Shown here: in pieces, positions 8,496 through 17,083 of the stretch
Position numbering within the stretch: the first letter of the stretch is position 1
Layout: the number at the start of each line of letters is the position of its first letter
DNA from: Clostridiales bacterium
Lineage (GTDB): Bacteria > Bacillota > Clostridia > Monoglobales > Monoglobaceae
Direction: 5' to 3'
Assembly: GCA_019419865.1 (NCBI GenBank)
Contig: JAHZIG010000009.1
Span: 49,817-113,816, forward strand
DNA length: 64,000 nucleotides
Made by a program: the position numbers and the translations under genes
The notes under the pieces: model-generated
Told to the model about the DNA's origin: nothing
The model's input: the letters and a program-made list of their open reading frames with translations, nothing else
Database searches by the model: none

Positions 8496-8534
8496 AACAG
8501 GGGCGTCCGGAAGCAAATATCCGGCGCCCCTTAT
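8496..8534. terminator. Terminator behind the R-M operon; right copy of the 33-nt repeat
   Basis: Same stem as the xylB terminator (GGCGTCCGGA / TCCGGCGCC), differing at one loop base, with GGGG/CCCC lengthening the stem. It lies between the nuclease and the convergent SLOG gene and can work in both directions. Confidence 0.8.
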
Positions 8535-8561
8535 ATAAATTTTGGCGAGTTAGCAAAAATC

Positions 8562-9011
8562 TTAACCTACGACTTCATGCGGTCTCTGCGCGTTCAGCTT
8601 TATAATAAATTTATCCTTTTTATAAGCGTATCTAAGCGTCGCGGCCGCTCCTCCAAAATCGTATTCGGTATAGGCGATAACGGCGTTTGACATATCGACC
8701 ATATACTCGTTCCTCTTGATTATGGCCAATCTTTTGGGAACGTTTTCAAGTTCGGGGTATATCGAATCGTCGTAGAGCTCTTTGTTATATTTTTTATCCA
8801 AATAGGGAAGAACAATCGTGGAACGTATAAACGGGAACTGGTCCTTGAGGTCCTTAACGACTCTCGCCGCCATCAGGTCGAAGTTGCCGTACCCGCCGAG
8901 CAGAAATCTGTTCGCGCCGCCCTCGATCAGTATCTCAAGCCAATATCTAAGGTCCTCCTCGACCCTCGGTCCGTAAGATATTTTCCCATGTCCGCAAAAT
9001 GTAACTACCAT
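8562..9011 (-). CDS. SLOG-fold (YspA/YpsA-like) nucleotide-binding protein
   Basis: A 149-residue single-domain protein. It has the N-terminal strand MVVTFCGHG, then LLGGYGNFDLMAARVV with the glycine-rich GG.G..D pattern typical of SLOG (SMF/DprA-LOG) Rossmann domains. A later block, NEYMVDMSNAVIAYTEY, matches the 'm...sd.via.w.g..gg....' part of YpsA/DUF1273 relatives. Such domains bind nucleotide-derived ligands; several act in phage defence or stress signalling, but the role of this stand-alone type is unknown. The start at 9011 is preceded by GGAGG; the frame is open 5 codons further up. It faces the R-M cassette tail-to-tail and is divergent from the HTH genes. Confidence 0.7.
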   Translation of the reverse strand: MVVTFCGHGKISYGPRVEEDLRYWLEILIEGGANRFLLGGYGNFDLMAARVVKDLKDQFPFIRSTIVLPYLDKKYNKELYDDSIYPELENVPKRLAIIKRNEYMVDMSNAVIAYTEYDFGGAAATLRYAYKKDKFIIKLNAQRPHEVVG

Positions 9012-9139
9012 AATATCATCCTCCAAATTATCTTATTTTTACATTATACACTATTTACATTATATAATTCAATAGTCTATATGAATTTATATCTTATATA
9101 TTAATATAATATTATTATATTAGATACGGAGCGGGCGCT

Positions 9140-9343
9140 ATGGTTAAATTAAATGTATTAACATTATTGGAAGAGAGACATAAAACTAAATACTGGCTCT
9201 ACAAACAGCTTGGAATGAGTTATCAAAATTTTAACAATATGATAACCAATAGAACCAAATCAATAAAATATGAAATGATCGACGCCTTATGTCAAATATT
9301 AGAGTGTACGCCGAACGAGCTGTTTATTTTTACAGACGAATAA
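9140..9343 (+). CDS. Small Cro/C1-type HTH protein (first of three)
   Basis: 67 residues, essentially one helix-turn-helix domain (HTH_26 type: LLEERHKTKYWLYKQLGMS followed by a recognition helix). GGAG lies before the ATG. It resembles the N-terminal domain of the nearby methylase and the next gene in length and spacing of hydrophobic positions (ending LECTPNELFIF). It has no second domain for ligand or protein binding, so it is probably a simple DNA-binding repressor. Its target is unknown. The gene is AT-rich like the R-M cassette. Confidence 0.75.
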   Translation: MVKLNVLTLLEERHKTKYWLYKQLGMSYQNFNNMITNRTKSIKYEMIDALCQILECTPNELFIFTDE

Positions 9344-9384
9344 TTCGTTGTCTCTGAACAATACGGCTGATATGAGGTGTTATT

Positions 9385-9591
9385 ATGGCTGTGAAACTTA
9401 TATTAGACAAAACGCTGAGCCAAATGAATATAAGCAGGTATGAGCTTGCCAAACATACCGGGATAACATATCAAATAATTGATAATTACTATAAAAATAA
9501 GGTCGTGCGGTACGACAGTTATATTTTGAATAAAATCTGTAATTATTTGAACTGCGATATATCCGATATAATAGCGTATACAAAAGATTAA
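9385..9591 (+). CDS. Small Cro/C1-type HTH protein (second of three)
   Basis: 68 residues, again only a helix-turn-helix domain, with the core SRYELAKHTGITYQIIDNYYKN and the ending LNCDISDIIAYTKD. That ending matches the close of the methylase HTH (LKCDIGDIMEF) closely. GAGGTG precedes the ATG at 9385. It lies 41 bases downstream of the first HTH gene on the same strand, probably in one transcript. The two are paralogues and could form hetero-dimers or act on each other's promoters; this is inference. Confidence 0.75.
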   Translation: MAVKLILDKTLSQMNISRYELAKHTGITYQIIDNYYKNKVVRYDSYILNKICNYLNCDISDIIAYTKD

Positions 9592-9645
9592 AAATATTGA
9601 TTGCGATCATTTTGTTTGTATTATTCAAATTTGAGGTGAATAAAT

Positions 9646-9963
9646 ATGCTAAGGCTAAGCGACCTAAGGAAGTCAAAACATATGAATCAGCAAAAATTGG
9701 CGGTTGCTCTTAACACGACTCAAGCGGCCATAAGCAAATATGAACGTGGAGTAAACGAACCCGACATTGCAATGCTTAAGAAATTGGCAAACTATTTCAA
9801 CGTGTCCGTAGACTATCTCATAGGTTATTCGAATAATCCGCTTAATTTTTCACCCTCTGATATGACTAAGGAAGAAACGTACGTAATTAAAGATTTTCAC
9901 AGACTCGACGCGAAACAAAAGGCGCTGGTTCAGGCGTATATACAGGGATTATTACAGGAATGA
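9646..9963 (+). CDS. XRE-family transcriptional regulator (third of three)
   Basis: 105 residues. Residues 1-62 are a classical Cro/C1 HTH: LRKSKHMNQQKLAVALNT, then TQAAISKYERG as recognition helix, and the usual VSVDYLIGYS after the domain. The last ~40 residues (from about 65) form a helical tail that could mediate dimerisation. GAGGTGA precedes ATG 9646. It is a different sub-family from the two genes before it and is close to phage and mobile-element repressors. No integrase or phage structural gene is visible nearby. Confidence 0.82.
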   Translation: MLRLSDLRKSKHMNQQKLAVALNTTQAAISKYERGVNEPDIAMLKKLANYFNVSVDYLIGYSNNPLNFSPSDMTKEETYVIKDFHRLDAKQKALVQAYIQGLLQE

Positions 9964-10014
9964 ATTTTATAATACGCCCGCGATCGATACTTAACGTTTC
10001 TCCCCTGCCGCCGC

Positions 10015-10052
10015 GCAAAAACGCGGAGCCGGTTTTATTCGCCGCTCCGCGC
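10015..10052 (-). terminator. Terminator of the two-component operon
   Basis: On the minus strand CGCGGAGC (10051-10044) pairs with GCTCCGCG (10029-10022), followed by TTTTT (10020-10016). Confidence 0.75.
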
Positions 10053-10056
10053 TATT

Positions 10057-12039
10057 CTATCCGTTCAGTTTTATATTAAAATCCTTAGTCCGCTTCGGCC
10101 TTAGTATCACGCTCGCTTTGAACAGGTCGCCGTCGGTTTTTATCTCGAGCCTTCCGCCCATCAGTTCGACATAGCTTTTCGCTATCGCCAGACCGAGACC
10201 AGATCCCCCGCCGCTTCTGGACTTGTCGCCGCGGACGAATCTTTCGGTTATCTCATCTTCTGAGAAATTCATCGGCGACGCGGATATATTTTTAAACTCC
10301 GTAACAAGTCCGCGTTCGTCTATAGCCTGGGTTATATAGACCCGCGTTCCCTTCATGGAGTATTTTACCGCGTTGCTTATAAGGTTGTCGAACGCCCTCG
10401 ACAGTTTCTTTCCGTCCGCCGAGGCCTCAAGGTCGTACTCTGGCATATTCAGGACGAATTCAAGCCCCGACTTCTTTATCTCGCTGTCCAGCTCGGCGAG
10501 CGACTGTTTAAGCAGCAGCTTTACGTCGATGTCTTCAAGCTCGACCTTCTCCGCGCCGCTCTGCGCTTTGGATATATCGAACAGATCCGAGGTCAGATTC
10601 TTAAGCCGCGCGCTCTTTTGGCAGATTATCTTGACGTAGTCGTTCGCTTCGGCGGGGGTCAGCTTCTCCTTGGAGAGGAGATCGGCGTAGTTTATTATCG
10701 AGGTCAGCGGAGTTTTAAGGTCGTGGCTGACGTTGGTTATCAGCTCCGACTTCATCCGCTCCGATTTCACCGCGGTCTCGACCGACTTCTTAAGCCCGTC
10801 GCCTATCTCGTTCACGTCGTCCGCGACCTCGCTCAAAAAGCCGTCCGGACAGCCGGTTATCCTGTAGCCGAGCTCGCCGCCGCGTATCCTTTTTATCCCC
10901 TGTCTCAAATTCTCAAAGCCGTTTAAATATTTAAGTATCAGGTACGCGCAGAGCGCCGTCGCCGCGATCGCCAGCATAAACGCGAACCATCCGCCCGCTC
11001 CGGCTATCAGCGCCAAAATTATCAGCGTCAGCGAATATAATACGAGCGCGATTATTATCCTCTTGCCCGAATAACTCTTTGTAAACAGTCCGACCGTCCA
11101 TGCGCAGGCTGATTTTACACATTTGAATATCCATTTTAAGATCTTTACGCAGGTTCTCCACAACCAGCGGCATATTATCGCTATTGCAGAGGTCTTTAAA
11201 AACATGCCGCTCTTTGCGTTTCTGACTATCGACTGCGAAAGCGTTATCAAAATAGCCGTCTCTATCGCCGTGAGCAGGACTATAAGGATATCCGGCTCGA
11301 ACGGATTGTCCATGCCCGCCGCCATATCCAAACATATCAAGCAGCCGCATATATAGAGGACCGCCGACAATATCGCCGCGGCAAGGTTCAGCTCGACCCA
11401 TACCCTGTCTACAAGCAGACGATGCGTCTTGTCGTCGCCGCTCCTGCGTCCGGCCGCGAAGAGCAGGTATATATACGCCAAAAATCCGACGACCAGCAGA
11501 ATCAAAACAATACCGAAGCTCCTGATAAAGCCGTCTCTGCCCGCTTCCCAGAGCGCTCTTTGCTCCGCCGCGAAGCCGTCGTTTAGCTTTACCATTACAG
11601 TATAGTCGCTGTAGGATTCGTAATACGTGTCCGCGCTTTCGTACGGGGCGTAGTTGGGAGAACTTCCGTTATCCACTATCGAAAGCTCCGAGCCCAAATA
11701 ATATCCCGGGTCGCTTATCGAGTTGTTAGTCACGACCACGCCCTGATAGAACATATAATACTCGACGTTATACTGCTCCATCACCGCGTAATCCGTCGCG
11801 TCGGGGAGCCTGCCGTCGTCTATATCGCTCCTGAGTTTGGAGAGATAACCGTCCGCGCCGTGCAGATTTTCCAATACCGTCTCGCTGTTTTCGAACCTGG
11901 TCTCGAAGCGGTACGCCCCGCCGCTCAAGGCGTCGTAGAATATATCGTCCGCGGCTATAAACGCGGCCGTACACGCCGCCGCCAGACAGAGCGCGAACGC
12001 TAAGCTTTTAAACCAAAAAGAATATACGATCTTTCTCAT
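10057..12039 (-). CDS. Sensor histidine kinase
   Basis: 660 residues. An N-terminal membrane helix (about 10-32) is followed by a ~150-residue extracytoplasmic sensor region. Several more membrane segments follow (about 175-200, 225-290 and 330-370), then a HAMP-like linker (IKRIRGGELGYRI). The kinase core has the phospho-acceptor block NVSHDLKTPLTSI, the N box NLISNAVKYS and the G box GGGSGLGLAIA. It should autophosphorylate on His and pass the phosphate to the response regulator encoded just upstream in the same operon. The start at 12039 has AAGGA about 9 nt before it; a frame extension of 19 codons lacks one. The signal is not known. The multi-TM sensor resembles kinases that watch the cell envelope. 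Confidence 0.88.
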   Translation of the reverse strand: MRKIVYSFWFKSLAFALCLAAACTAAFIAADDIFYDALSGGAYRFETRFENSETVLENLHGADGYLSKLRSDIDDGRLPDATDYAVMEQYNVEYYMFYQGVVVTNNSISDPGYYLGSELSIVDNGSSPNYAPYESADTYYESYSDYTVMVKLNDGFAAEQRALWEAGRDGFIRSFGIVLILLVVGFLAYIYLLFAAGRRSGDDKTHRLLVDRVWVELNLAAAILSAVLYICGCLICLDMAAGMDNPFEPDILIVLLTAIETAILITLSQSIVRNAKSGMFLKTSAIAIICRWLWRTCVKILKWIFKCVKSACAWTVGLFTKSYSGKRIIIALVLYSLTLIILALIAGAGGWFAFMLAIAATALCAYLILKYLNGFENLRQGIKRIRGGELGYRITGCPDGFLSEVADDVNEIGDGLKKSVETAVKSERMKSELITNVSHDLKTPLTSIINYADLLSKEKLTPAEANDYVKIICQKSARLKNLTSDLFDISKAQSGAEKVELEDIDVKLLLKQSLAELDSEIKKSGLEFVLNMPEYDLEASADGKKLSRAFDNLISNAVKYSMKGTRVYITQAIDERGLVTEFKNISASPMNFSEDEITERFVRGDKSRSGGGSGLGLAIAKSYVELMGGRLEIKTDGDLFKASVILRPKRTKDFNIKLNG

Positions 12040-12181
12040 TTTAATCCATCCTTGTATTATAGAGTAGTAGTTTTTAGCGTCCCTCTCCAAGGACACGCGC
12101 CGCGCTGTCGAGGATGCAGTTGATTGGTAAATCGCTTTCCTATAAATATCGAATACTGTCTCTTCAAATAATTCGCCGCCG

Positions 12182-12883
12182 CTACTTCTCCAGCTTATAC
12201 CCGATCCCCCACATCACCTTTATATATCTTGGCTGTTTGGGGTTGATCTCGATCTTTTCTCGGATATGCCGTATATGCACGGCGATGGTATTGTCGCTGA
12301 CCACTGCGTCTTCGTTCCATACCCTTCTGTAGATCTCGTCGGCCGAAAACACCTTGTTGGGATTTTTAACGAACAGCTCGAGTATTTTATACTCTATAGG
12401 CGTGAGCTTTACGTTTATCCCGTCCCGGCTCACGGTCTTCGCTTCCGTGTCCACGGACAACCCGCCTATCGTTATCGTCGATTCGGTCGGCTTCTCCAGC
12501 CCGCCGAGCGTCGTATAGCGTCTGAGCTGGGATCTTACCCGCGCGACCATCTCGGACGGATTGAACGGCTTTGTTATGTAGTCGTCCGCGCCCGCGGTAA
12601 GACCGAGTATTTTGTCCGCGTCCTCCGACTTCGCCGAGATCAGTATTATCGGTATGTTCTTCGTCTCGCGTATCTTTAAAAGCGTGGATATCCCGTCCAG
12701 TTCGGGCATCATTATATCGAGGAGCATGAGATGGACCGTCTCGTTCATTGCAATATCCACGGCCTCGAGACCGTTCGCGGCCTCCAACACTCTATAGCCC
12801 TCCGAGCTCAAAAATATCCCTATGCTTCTTGTTATCTCCTTGTCGTCGTCTACCACCAATACCGTAAGCTCTGAATTATTCAA
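12182..12883 (-). CDS. OmpR/PhoB-family response regulator
   Basis: 233 residues. The receiver domain (1-120) has the acidic pocket VVDDD (11-14), the phosphorylation site Asp56 in LLDIMMP and the conserved Lys in LISAKSED. The winged-helix DNA-binding domain (130-230) carries LTPIEYKILELFVKNPNKVFS and ends GIGYKLEK. It is the partner of the kinase gene 140 bases downstream. Candidate targets in this neighbourhood are the envelope-acylation genes at 13-16 kb, but nothing in the sequence proves this. Confidence 0.9.
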   Translation of the reverse strand: MNNSELTVLVVDDDKEITRSIGIFLSSEGYRVLEAANGLEAVDIAMNETVHLMLLDIMMPELDGISTLLKIRETKNIPIILISAKSEDADKILGLTAGADDYITKPFNPSEMVARVRSQLRRYTTLGGLEKPTESTITIGGLSVDTEAKTVSRDGINVKLTPIEYKILELFVKNPNKVFSADEIYRRVWNEDAVVSDNTIAVHIRHIREKIEINPKQPRYIKVMWGIGYKLEK

Positions 12884-13035
12884 ACCGCTTCCCTCCCGTT
12901 ATTATACTGTACAGCTTCAGGAACAGACCGATCGCGCCGCGCCGCTTATCTCTTATCCTGTACTTAAATCATAGCATGAAATTATTAGCTTTTTCTATAG
13001 GAAATTCTTAAGATTTGATTAAGATTTAGCCATAA

Positions 13036-13081
13036 ACTCAAAAGAGGAGCCGAAAACGCGTCGGCTCCTCTAAAAATTTTT
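13036..13081. terminator. Bidirectional terminator behind the DHHW gene
   Basis: AGAGGAGCCGA (13043-13053) and TCGGCTCCTCT (13061-13071) form an 11-bp perfect stem, flanked by CAAAA on one side and AAAAATTTTTT on the other. It ends the DHHW transcript on the minus strand. Confidence 0.85.
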
Positions 13082-13096
13082 TATATATTTCGCTGT

Positions 13097-14368
13097 TTAT
13101 TCGTATATCTCGTGGCAAAGCTCGATATAATCGGTGAAGTTGGTTCCTATTATATAATTAGTGATAAGGAAGTCGTCCACCGGGTACTGCGCGAGGATAT
13201 CGGTTATCTTCTGATCGAACGTTCTCGCGTCTATCACGAGTATCTTGCTGTAACCGCAGGCGAGCCAGGGTATCAGCGCGTTGGAATACGAATCCTTTAT
13301 CATAAGCAGCGTCTTATTCGTTCCCGCCGCCGTGGATATATCGATAAACGGCTGGTCTCCGCCCATAAACAGGTTATAGGTCGCGCCGAGTTCGGGGTTG
13401 AAGATCTTGCCGCTGTAGTCGAACCTCTCGCCCGGAACATAAGAATACGTCACGCAGCTAAAAGGTATGTCGTTCATAAAATTCTTATAATAATAGATTA
13501 TATCCTTATGGTTCGCAAGCCTCGGCTCCTGAGCCTGATTATAGAGATAGCCAAGGAAGTCGTCGCTCTCGCACTGCTCGAAGTTGTTTATATCCAAAGA
13601 CGGGATCCCCATCTCCTCGCTCATCTTATTATAAGCGTAATACGCGCCGAGGGTCGTCCAGTGGTGATCCGTCCTGAAATAGACGTACTCGCCGTTGTCA
13701 TAGTGTTCCTTAAGCGTGTCGTATACGTCTATATTATGCACTCTGTCGCTGAAATTCTCATAGAAGTAGTTTATGCTCTCCCTCTCGCTGTCTCCGACGG
13801 TGTTATACATCGGCAAAAAGTCGATCTGGGTCGGCATGAGCATCGCGTACAGGTTTATCTCCTGCGGAAGTTTCTCGGCGTAGAAGTTTACCATCTCGAT
13901 ATACTTCTCCCTCGCCTCCTCGTTTAGGTCGTATACCTCCATGACCTTGTCCTCGGTCACGACAAGCCTGCTGTCCGTAGTGGAGCCGGTGCCCAGGTCG
14001 CCCTGAGTCTCGACGATCTTACCGAACGAGCTTATTCCCTTATTGCTGTTATACACCGAAGCTATATCCGTAAACACGCTTCTGTAACCCACGTTGTCCG
14101 AGAGATAGGTCTCAAACTCCGAGGTGAACTCGCCGTCGAACAGCCTCTGAAAGCTAAACTCCGGAAACGACGCCAGAGTACGGTTTTCCTTCTGTCCGCT
14201 CGACTCGTCCCTCGGCAGGACAACGACGAACACGAACGCCGCCGCGAGATAGAGCGCGAATATAACTATCAATATACAGTTGCGCACTCCCGCGAATGTA
14301 ATTTTCTTTTGAGGCTGCGTCTGTTTAAATATCGATCTATTCGATTGGGATTGTTTCAATTGTAACAT
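13097..14368 (-). CDS. DHHW-family (AlgX/AlgJ-like) glycan O-acetylation protein
   Basis: About 424 residues. One membrane anchor lies near the N-terminus (ILIVIFALYLAAAFVFVVV), followed by an extracytoplasmic domain with the hallmark FRTDHHWTTLGAYYAYNKM. DHHW/AlgX-type proteins are SGNH-like acetyl-handling partners of MBOAT acyltransferases, and the MBOAT gene lies directly upstream. Start choice is uncertain. AAGGAG abuts ATG 14368 with no spacer, while TTG 14359 sits at a normal 9-nt distance in the same frame and may be the real start. A TTG at 14437 has no ribosome site. It probably acts outside the membrane on a surface glycan. Confidence 0.82.
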   Translation of the reverse strand: MLQLKQSQSNRSIFKQTQPQKKITFAGVRNCILIVIFALYLAAAFVFVVVLPRDESSGQKENRTLASFPEFSFQRLFDGEFTSEFETYLSDNVGYRSVFTDIASVYNSNKGISSFGKIVETQGDLGTGSTTDSRLVVTEDKVMEVYDLNEEAREKYIEMVNFYAEKLPQEINLYAMLMPTQIDFLPMYNTVGDSERESINYFYENFSDRVHNIDVYDTLKEHYDNGEYVYFRTDHHWTTLGAYYAYNKMSEEMGIPSLDINNFEQCESDDFLGYLYNQAQEPRLANHKDIIYYYKNFMNDIPFSCVTYSYVPGERFDYSGKIFNPELGATYNLFMGGDQPFIDISTAAGTNKTLLMIKDSYSNALIPWLACGYSKILVIDARTFDQKITDILAQYPVDDFLITNYIIGTNFTDYIELCHEIYE

Positions 14369-14531
14369 CTCCTTATAAATCGCGGAAAACTCTTTTCGCA
14401 GTCGAAAAATTTTTAAGGTCTCTCCGCGCTTAGACAAAGTCCGCTATTTCCGCCGCGTTAAACGCCCGCGGCGCCTAACCCATAAAGGACGGCGCGATAA
14501 GCGCTTAGCCCATTATTCGGTCTACGTACGT

Positions 14532-15926
14532 CTAAAATCTAAAGTACAGGAACGGGTTATACGATTCGCCGACGAGCATGGTAAAGCAGAACGCCAGCAG
14601 AACCACTACCAAAACCGGAGCTACGACAAGCGCGACCGGTTTCATCTTCGCTTCCATGAACCGGTATCCGGCTCTTAAGACCGGAGTAGAGGCCACAGCG
14701 CAGAGCAGGAACAGCCACAGATTTGACAGCAGCGTCGAAAGCCCCGCGAAATCGTACAGCTCTCCGGTTCCGCCGAAGGCGCATATAAACCAGTTTTTAA
14801 GCGACTCGGTATCCGTATAGTAGAAGAGCGCCCAGCCGACTATTACTATCAGCATCGTATATATATGGTTTATGACCGGCGGCAGATTCATCAGACCGCC
14901 TCTGAACGCCTTCTTCTCGATTATCAGCAGTATTCCGTAGTACAGACCCCAGAACACAAAGTTCCAGCTCGCGCCGTGCCACAGACCCGTCAGCATCCAT
15001 ACGACCATTATGTTAAACAGCTGATGTTTTCTGTTGCCGCCGAGCGGGATATATACGTAATCTCTGAAGAACGTGCTCAGCGAGATATGCCATCTTCTCC
15101 AGAAGTCGGTTATATTCTTTGATATATACGGGTAGTTGAAGTTTTCAAGGAAGTTGAACCCGAACATCCTGCCCATACCGATAGCCATGTCCGAATACCC
15201 CGAAAAGTCGAAGTATATCTGGAAGGTATACGCGAGTATACCGACCCAGGCCGAGAGCGCGGACGATTCGAGCAGGTTCCCGTCCAGCATCGACGTCGCG
15301 ATAGCGCCCATGCCGTTAGCTAAGACGACCTTTTTGACCATACCCTGAGTGAACCTCAGTATGCCATAGCCGAACGCCTTGGCGGTCACGACCCTGTGGT
15401 CTATCTGCTTTTGTATGTCTATATAGCGAACTATAGGCCCCGCTACAAGCTGAGGGAACAGCGATACGTAGCAGAGGAAGTTCACGGGATTCTTCTGAAC
15501 CTCGACCTCGCCCCTATACATATCTATGTCGTACGTGAGTATCTGAAACGTGTAGAACGAGATACCGAGCGGCAGCGAGAATCCGTAAAACGGGATGTTC
15601 GTCCCGAGCAGAGCGTTGATATTCCCAACTATCCAGCCCGAATACTTGAACACGCCGAGCATACCCAGATTTATCACCAGCGCCATGATCAGCGAGGCCT
15701 TGGCCTGCCACCTTCCGGAATATTTATCTATAAACAATCCAAAGAACCAGCCGACAAACGAGCTGAAGAGCATACCGAGCACCCATACCGGCTCGCCCCA
15801 CGCGTAGAATATCAGCGAAGCGATTACAAGAACTACGTTTCTGTACGTAGTGTTTTTATTTATAAAATACAATACCAGTACGATCGGGAAGAATATTCCC
15901 AAAAACAACAGACTGGAAAAAACCAT
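14532..15926 (-). CDS. MBOAT-family O-acyltransferase (AlgI/DltB-like)
   Basis: 464 residues with about ten membrane segments. Diagnostic blocks are LFPQLVAGPIVRY, DFWRRWHISLSTFFRDYVYIPLGG and LTGLWHGASWNFV. The last carries the catalytic His that faces the membrane. The family passes acetyl or other acyl groups across the membrane for O-acylation of exported polymers. The pairing with the DHHW gene 163 bases downstream is the classic two-component arrangement (as AlgI/AlgX or PatA/PatB). An AAAGGAG lies 11 nt before ATG 15926. The polymer modified is unknown; the glycan genes elsewhere in the window make a capsule or wall polysaccharide likely. Confidence 0.9.
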   Translation of the reverse strand: MVFSSLLFLGIFFPIVLVLYFINKNTTYRNVVLVIASLIFYAWGEPVWVLGMLFSSFVGWFFGLFIDKYSGRWQAKASLIMALVINLGMLGVFKYSGWIVGNINALLGTNIPFYGFSLPLGISFYTFQILTYDIDMYRGEVEVQKNPVNFLCYVSLFPQLVAGPIVRYIDIQKQIDHRVVTAKAFGYGILRFTQGMVKKVVLANGMGAIATSMLDGNLLESSALSAWVGILAYTFQIYFDFSGYSDMAIGMGRMFGFNFLENFNYPYISKNITDFWRRWHISLSTFFRDYVYIPLGGNRKHQLFNIMVVWMLTGLWHGASWNFVFWGLYYGILLIIEKKAFRGGLMNLPPVINHIYTMLIVIVGWALFYYTDTESLKNWFICAFGGTGELYDFAGLSTLLSNLWLFLLCAVASTPVLRAGYRFMEAKMKPVALVVAPVLVVVLLAFCFTMLVGESYNPFLYFRF

Positions 15927-16175
15927 GATCCCTTCGGCTCCTTTCTCAAACCAACAGCTCAGCGCCGAAACAACGCCTTGTCCGCTCGGACGCTTTACGC
16001 CCGCGTCCTTCTATCCGCGCGTATCATGTTTTATTTTTTATATCAAAAAAACGTTAATCACATAGTACGCCAGTTTACAGTTTACTTTATAATGCTGTCA
16101 ATTATAACACCTATGAAATTTAAAGTCAATCATTTATTATTTTTGTAATATTAAATTTAAATTAAATTTTGAAGA
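15927..16175. other. Non-coding stretch upstream of the MBOAT gene
   Basis: AT-rich toward 16080-16170 and presumably holding the MBOAT promoter on the minus strand. I see no gene and no stable RNA fold here. It borders the inverted-repeat element at 16176. Confidence 0.5.
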
Positions 16176-16361
16176 CAACATAGAGATTAGGGATTAGGGA
16201 TTAGAGATTAGGAACATAATACGCTTCTGCTGCGTGGAAGCGGCGGTTGTAACGTGATGGGAATACAAAGTATTTCATTTCCGCTTACTGTTACGTCAGG
16301 CGTTACACGAGCAAATTTTACTCCCCTAATCGCTATTTCCTAATCTCTAATCCCTATGTTG
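16176..16361. mobile_element. MITE-like element with terminal inverted repeats
   Basis: The ends CAACATAG...GATTAGAGATTAGGAA (left, 16176-16214) and TTCCTAATCTC...CTATGTTG (right, 16337-16361) are inverted copies. The left end is 14 bases longer because it has four GATTAG(G/A) heptamers where the right has two. The ~120-base core has no open frame but can fold (GGAATAC/GTATTTC inside GTAAC/GTTAC). It sits 8 bases from the rsmG stop codon. No target duplication is clear. It may be a non-autonomous element or a structured 3' end. Confidence 0.5.
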
Positions 16362-16369
16362 CTATGTTA

Positions 16370-17083
16370 TTATTTCTTGTTCTTATTTATCTTTTTCGCG
16401 TTCCTCGGATACGCGGGCGGAGTTGATTTTATCTTTTCTATCACGACCAGCTTTCTCACTATATCGCTGCACGGAAGTTTTGCGGCGATCGTATCCGCGA
16501 CCCTGCCGCCCAGATTTCCTATCGTCGGCTTGGCCTGATCGAGCTCCTCCTCGACGTTTTCCGCCTTGAGCGCTATAAACTTTCCGCCGACTTTTACATA
16601 CGGCAGACAATATTCGCATAACACGGTCATATTGGCGACGGCTCTCGAGACCGCGAGATCGTAGGCTTCGCGATAGCCCGGCTTCCGTCCCAGCTCCTCC
16701 GCGCGGGCGTGAATACAGCTCACGTTTTCAAGTCCGAGTTCGTCTTTCACCGCGTTTAGGAAATTGACCCGCTTGTTCAGGGAATCGACCAAAGTCAGAT
16801 CGACATCCTCGCGCAGGATCTTTATCGGCAGACCCGGGAACCCGGCGCCCGTTCCGACGTCGATTATTTTAGCGCCCTTTTCTGCCCGGATAAAGCCGAG
16901 CGGGAGCGCGGAGTCCAAAAAATGCTTGACCGATATCCCCTCGTCGTCGGTTATCGCGGTCAGATTGAGCTTCTCGTTCCACTCCTTCAAAAGCCGGGAA
17001 TATTCGGCGAATTTTTCGAGCGCGCCGTCCGTTATCTCGATATTAAGTTGTTTGAGTCCGTTTAAAAATATATCTCTGTTCAT
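16370..17083 (-). CDS. rsmG: 16S rRNA (guanine527-N7)-methyltransferase RsmG
   Basis: 237 residues, the usual length. The S-adenosylmethionine motif I is DVGTGAGFPGLPIKIL (about residue 73); LVDSLNKRVNFLNAV and the motif with AYDLAVSRAVA follow, all typical of RsmG/GidB. The enzyme methylates G527 of 16S rRNA; loss gives low-level streptomycin resistance in other bacteria. ATG 17083 fits the family N-terminus (MNRDIFLNGL), although the ribosome site is weak; the frame stays open 28 codons upstream. The gene stands alone, without mnmG, and is followed at once by the inverted-repeat element. Confidence 0.93.
   Translation of the reverse strand: MNRDIFLNGLKQLNIEITDGALEKFAEYSRLLKEWNEKLNLTAITDDEGISVKHFLDSALPLGFIRAEKGAKIIDVGTGAGFPGLPIKILREDVDLTLVDSLNKRVNFLNAVKDELGLENVSCIHARAEELGRKPGYREAYDLAVSRAVANMTVLCEYCLPYVKVGGKFIALKAENVEEELDQAKPTIGNLGGRVADTIAAKLPCSDIVRKLVVIEKIKSTPPAYPRNAKKINKNKK

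Noticed and set aside
6244..9963. Complete prophage or integrative element
   Set aside because: No integrase, recombinase or structural phage gene is present and there is no tRNA at either end; only small regulators and the R-M genes are seen.
16181..16212. TTAGGG-like tandem heptamers suggesting a telomere or chromosome end
   Set aside because: Only four imperfect GATTAG(G/A) units are present, inside the chromosome and within an inverted-repeat element.
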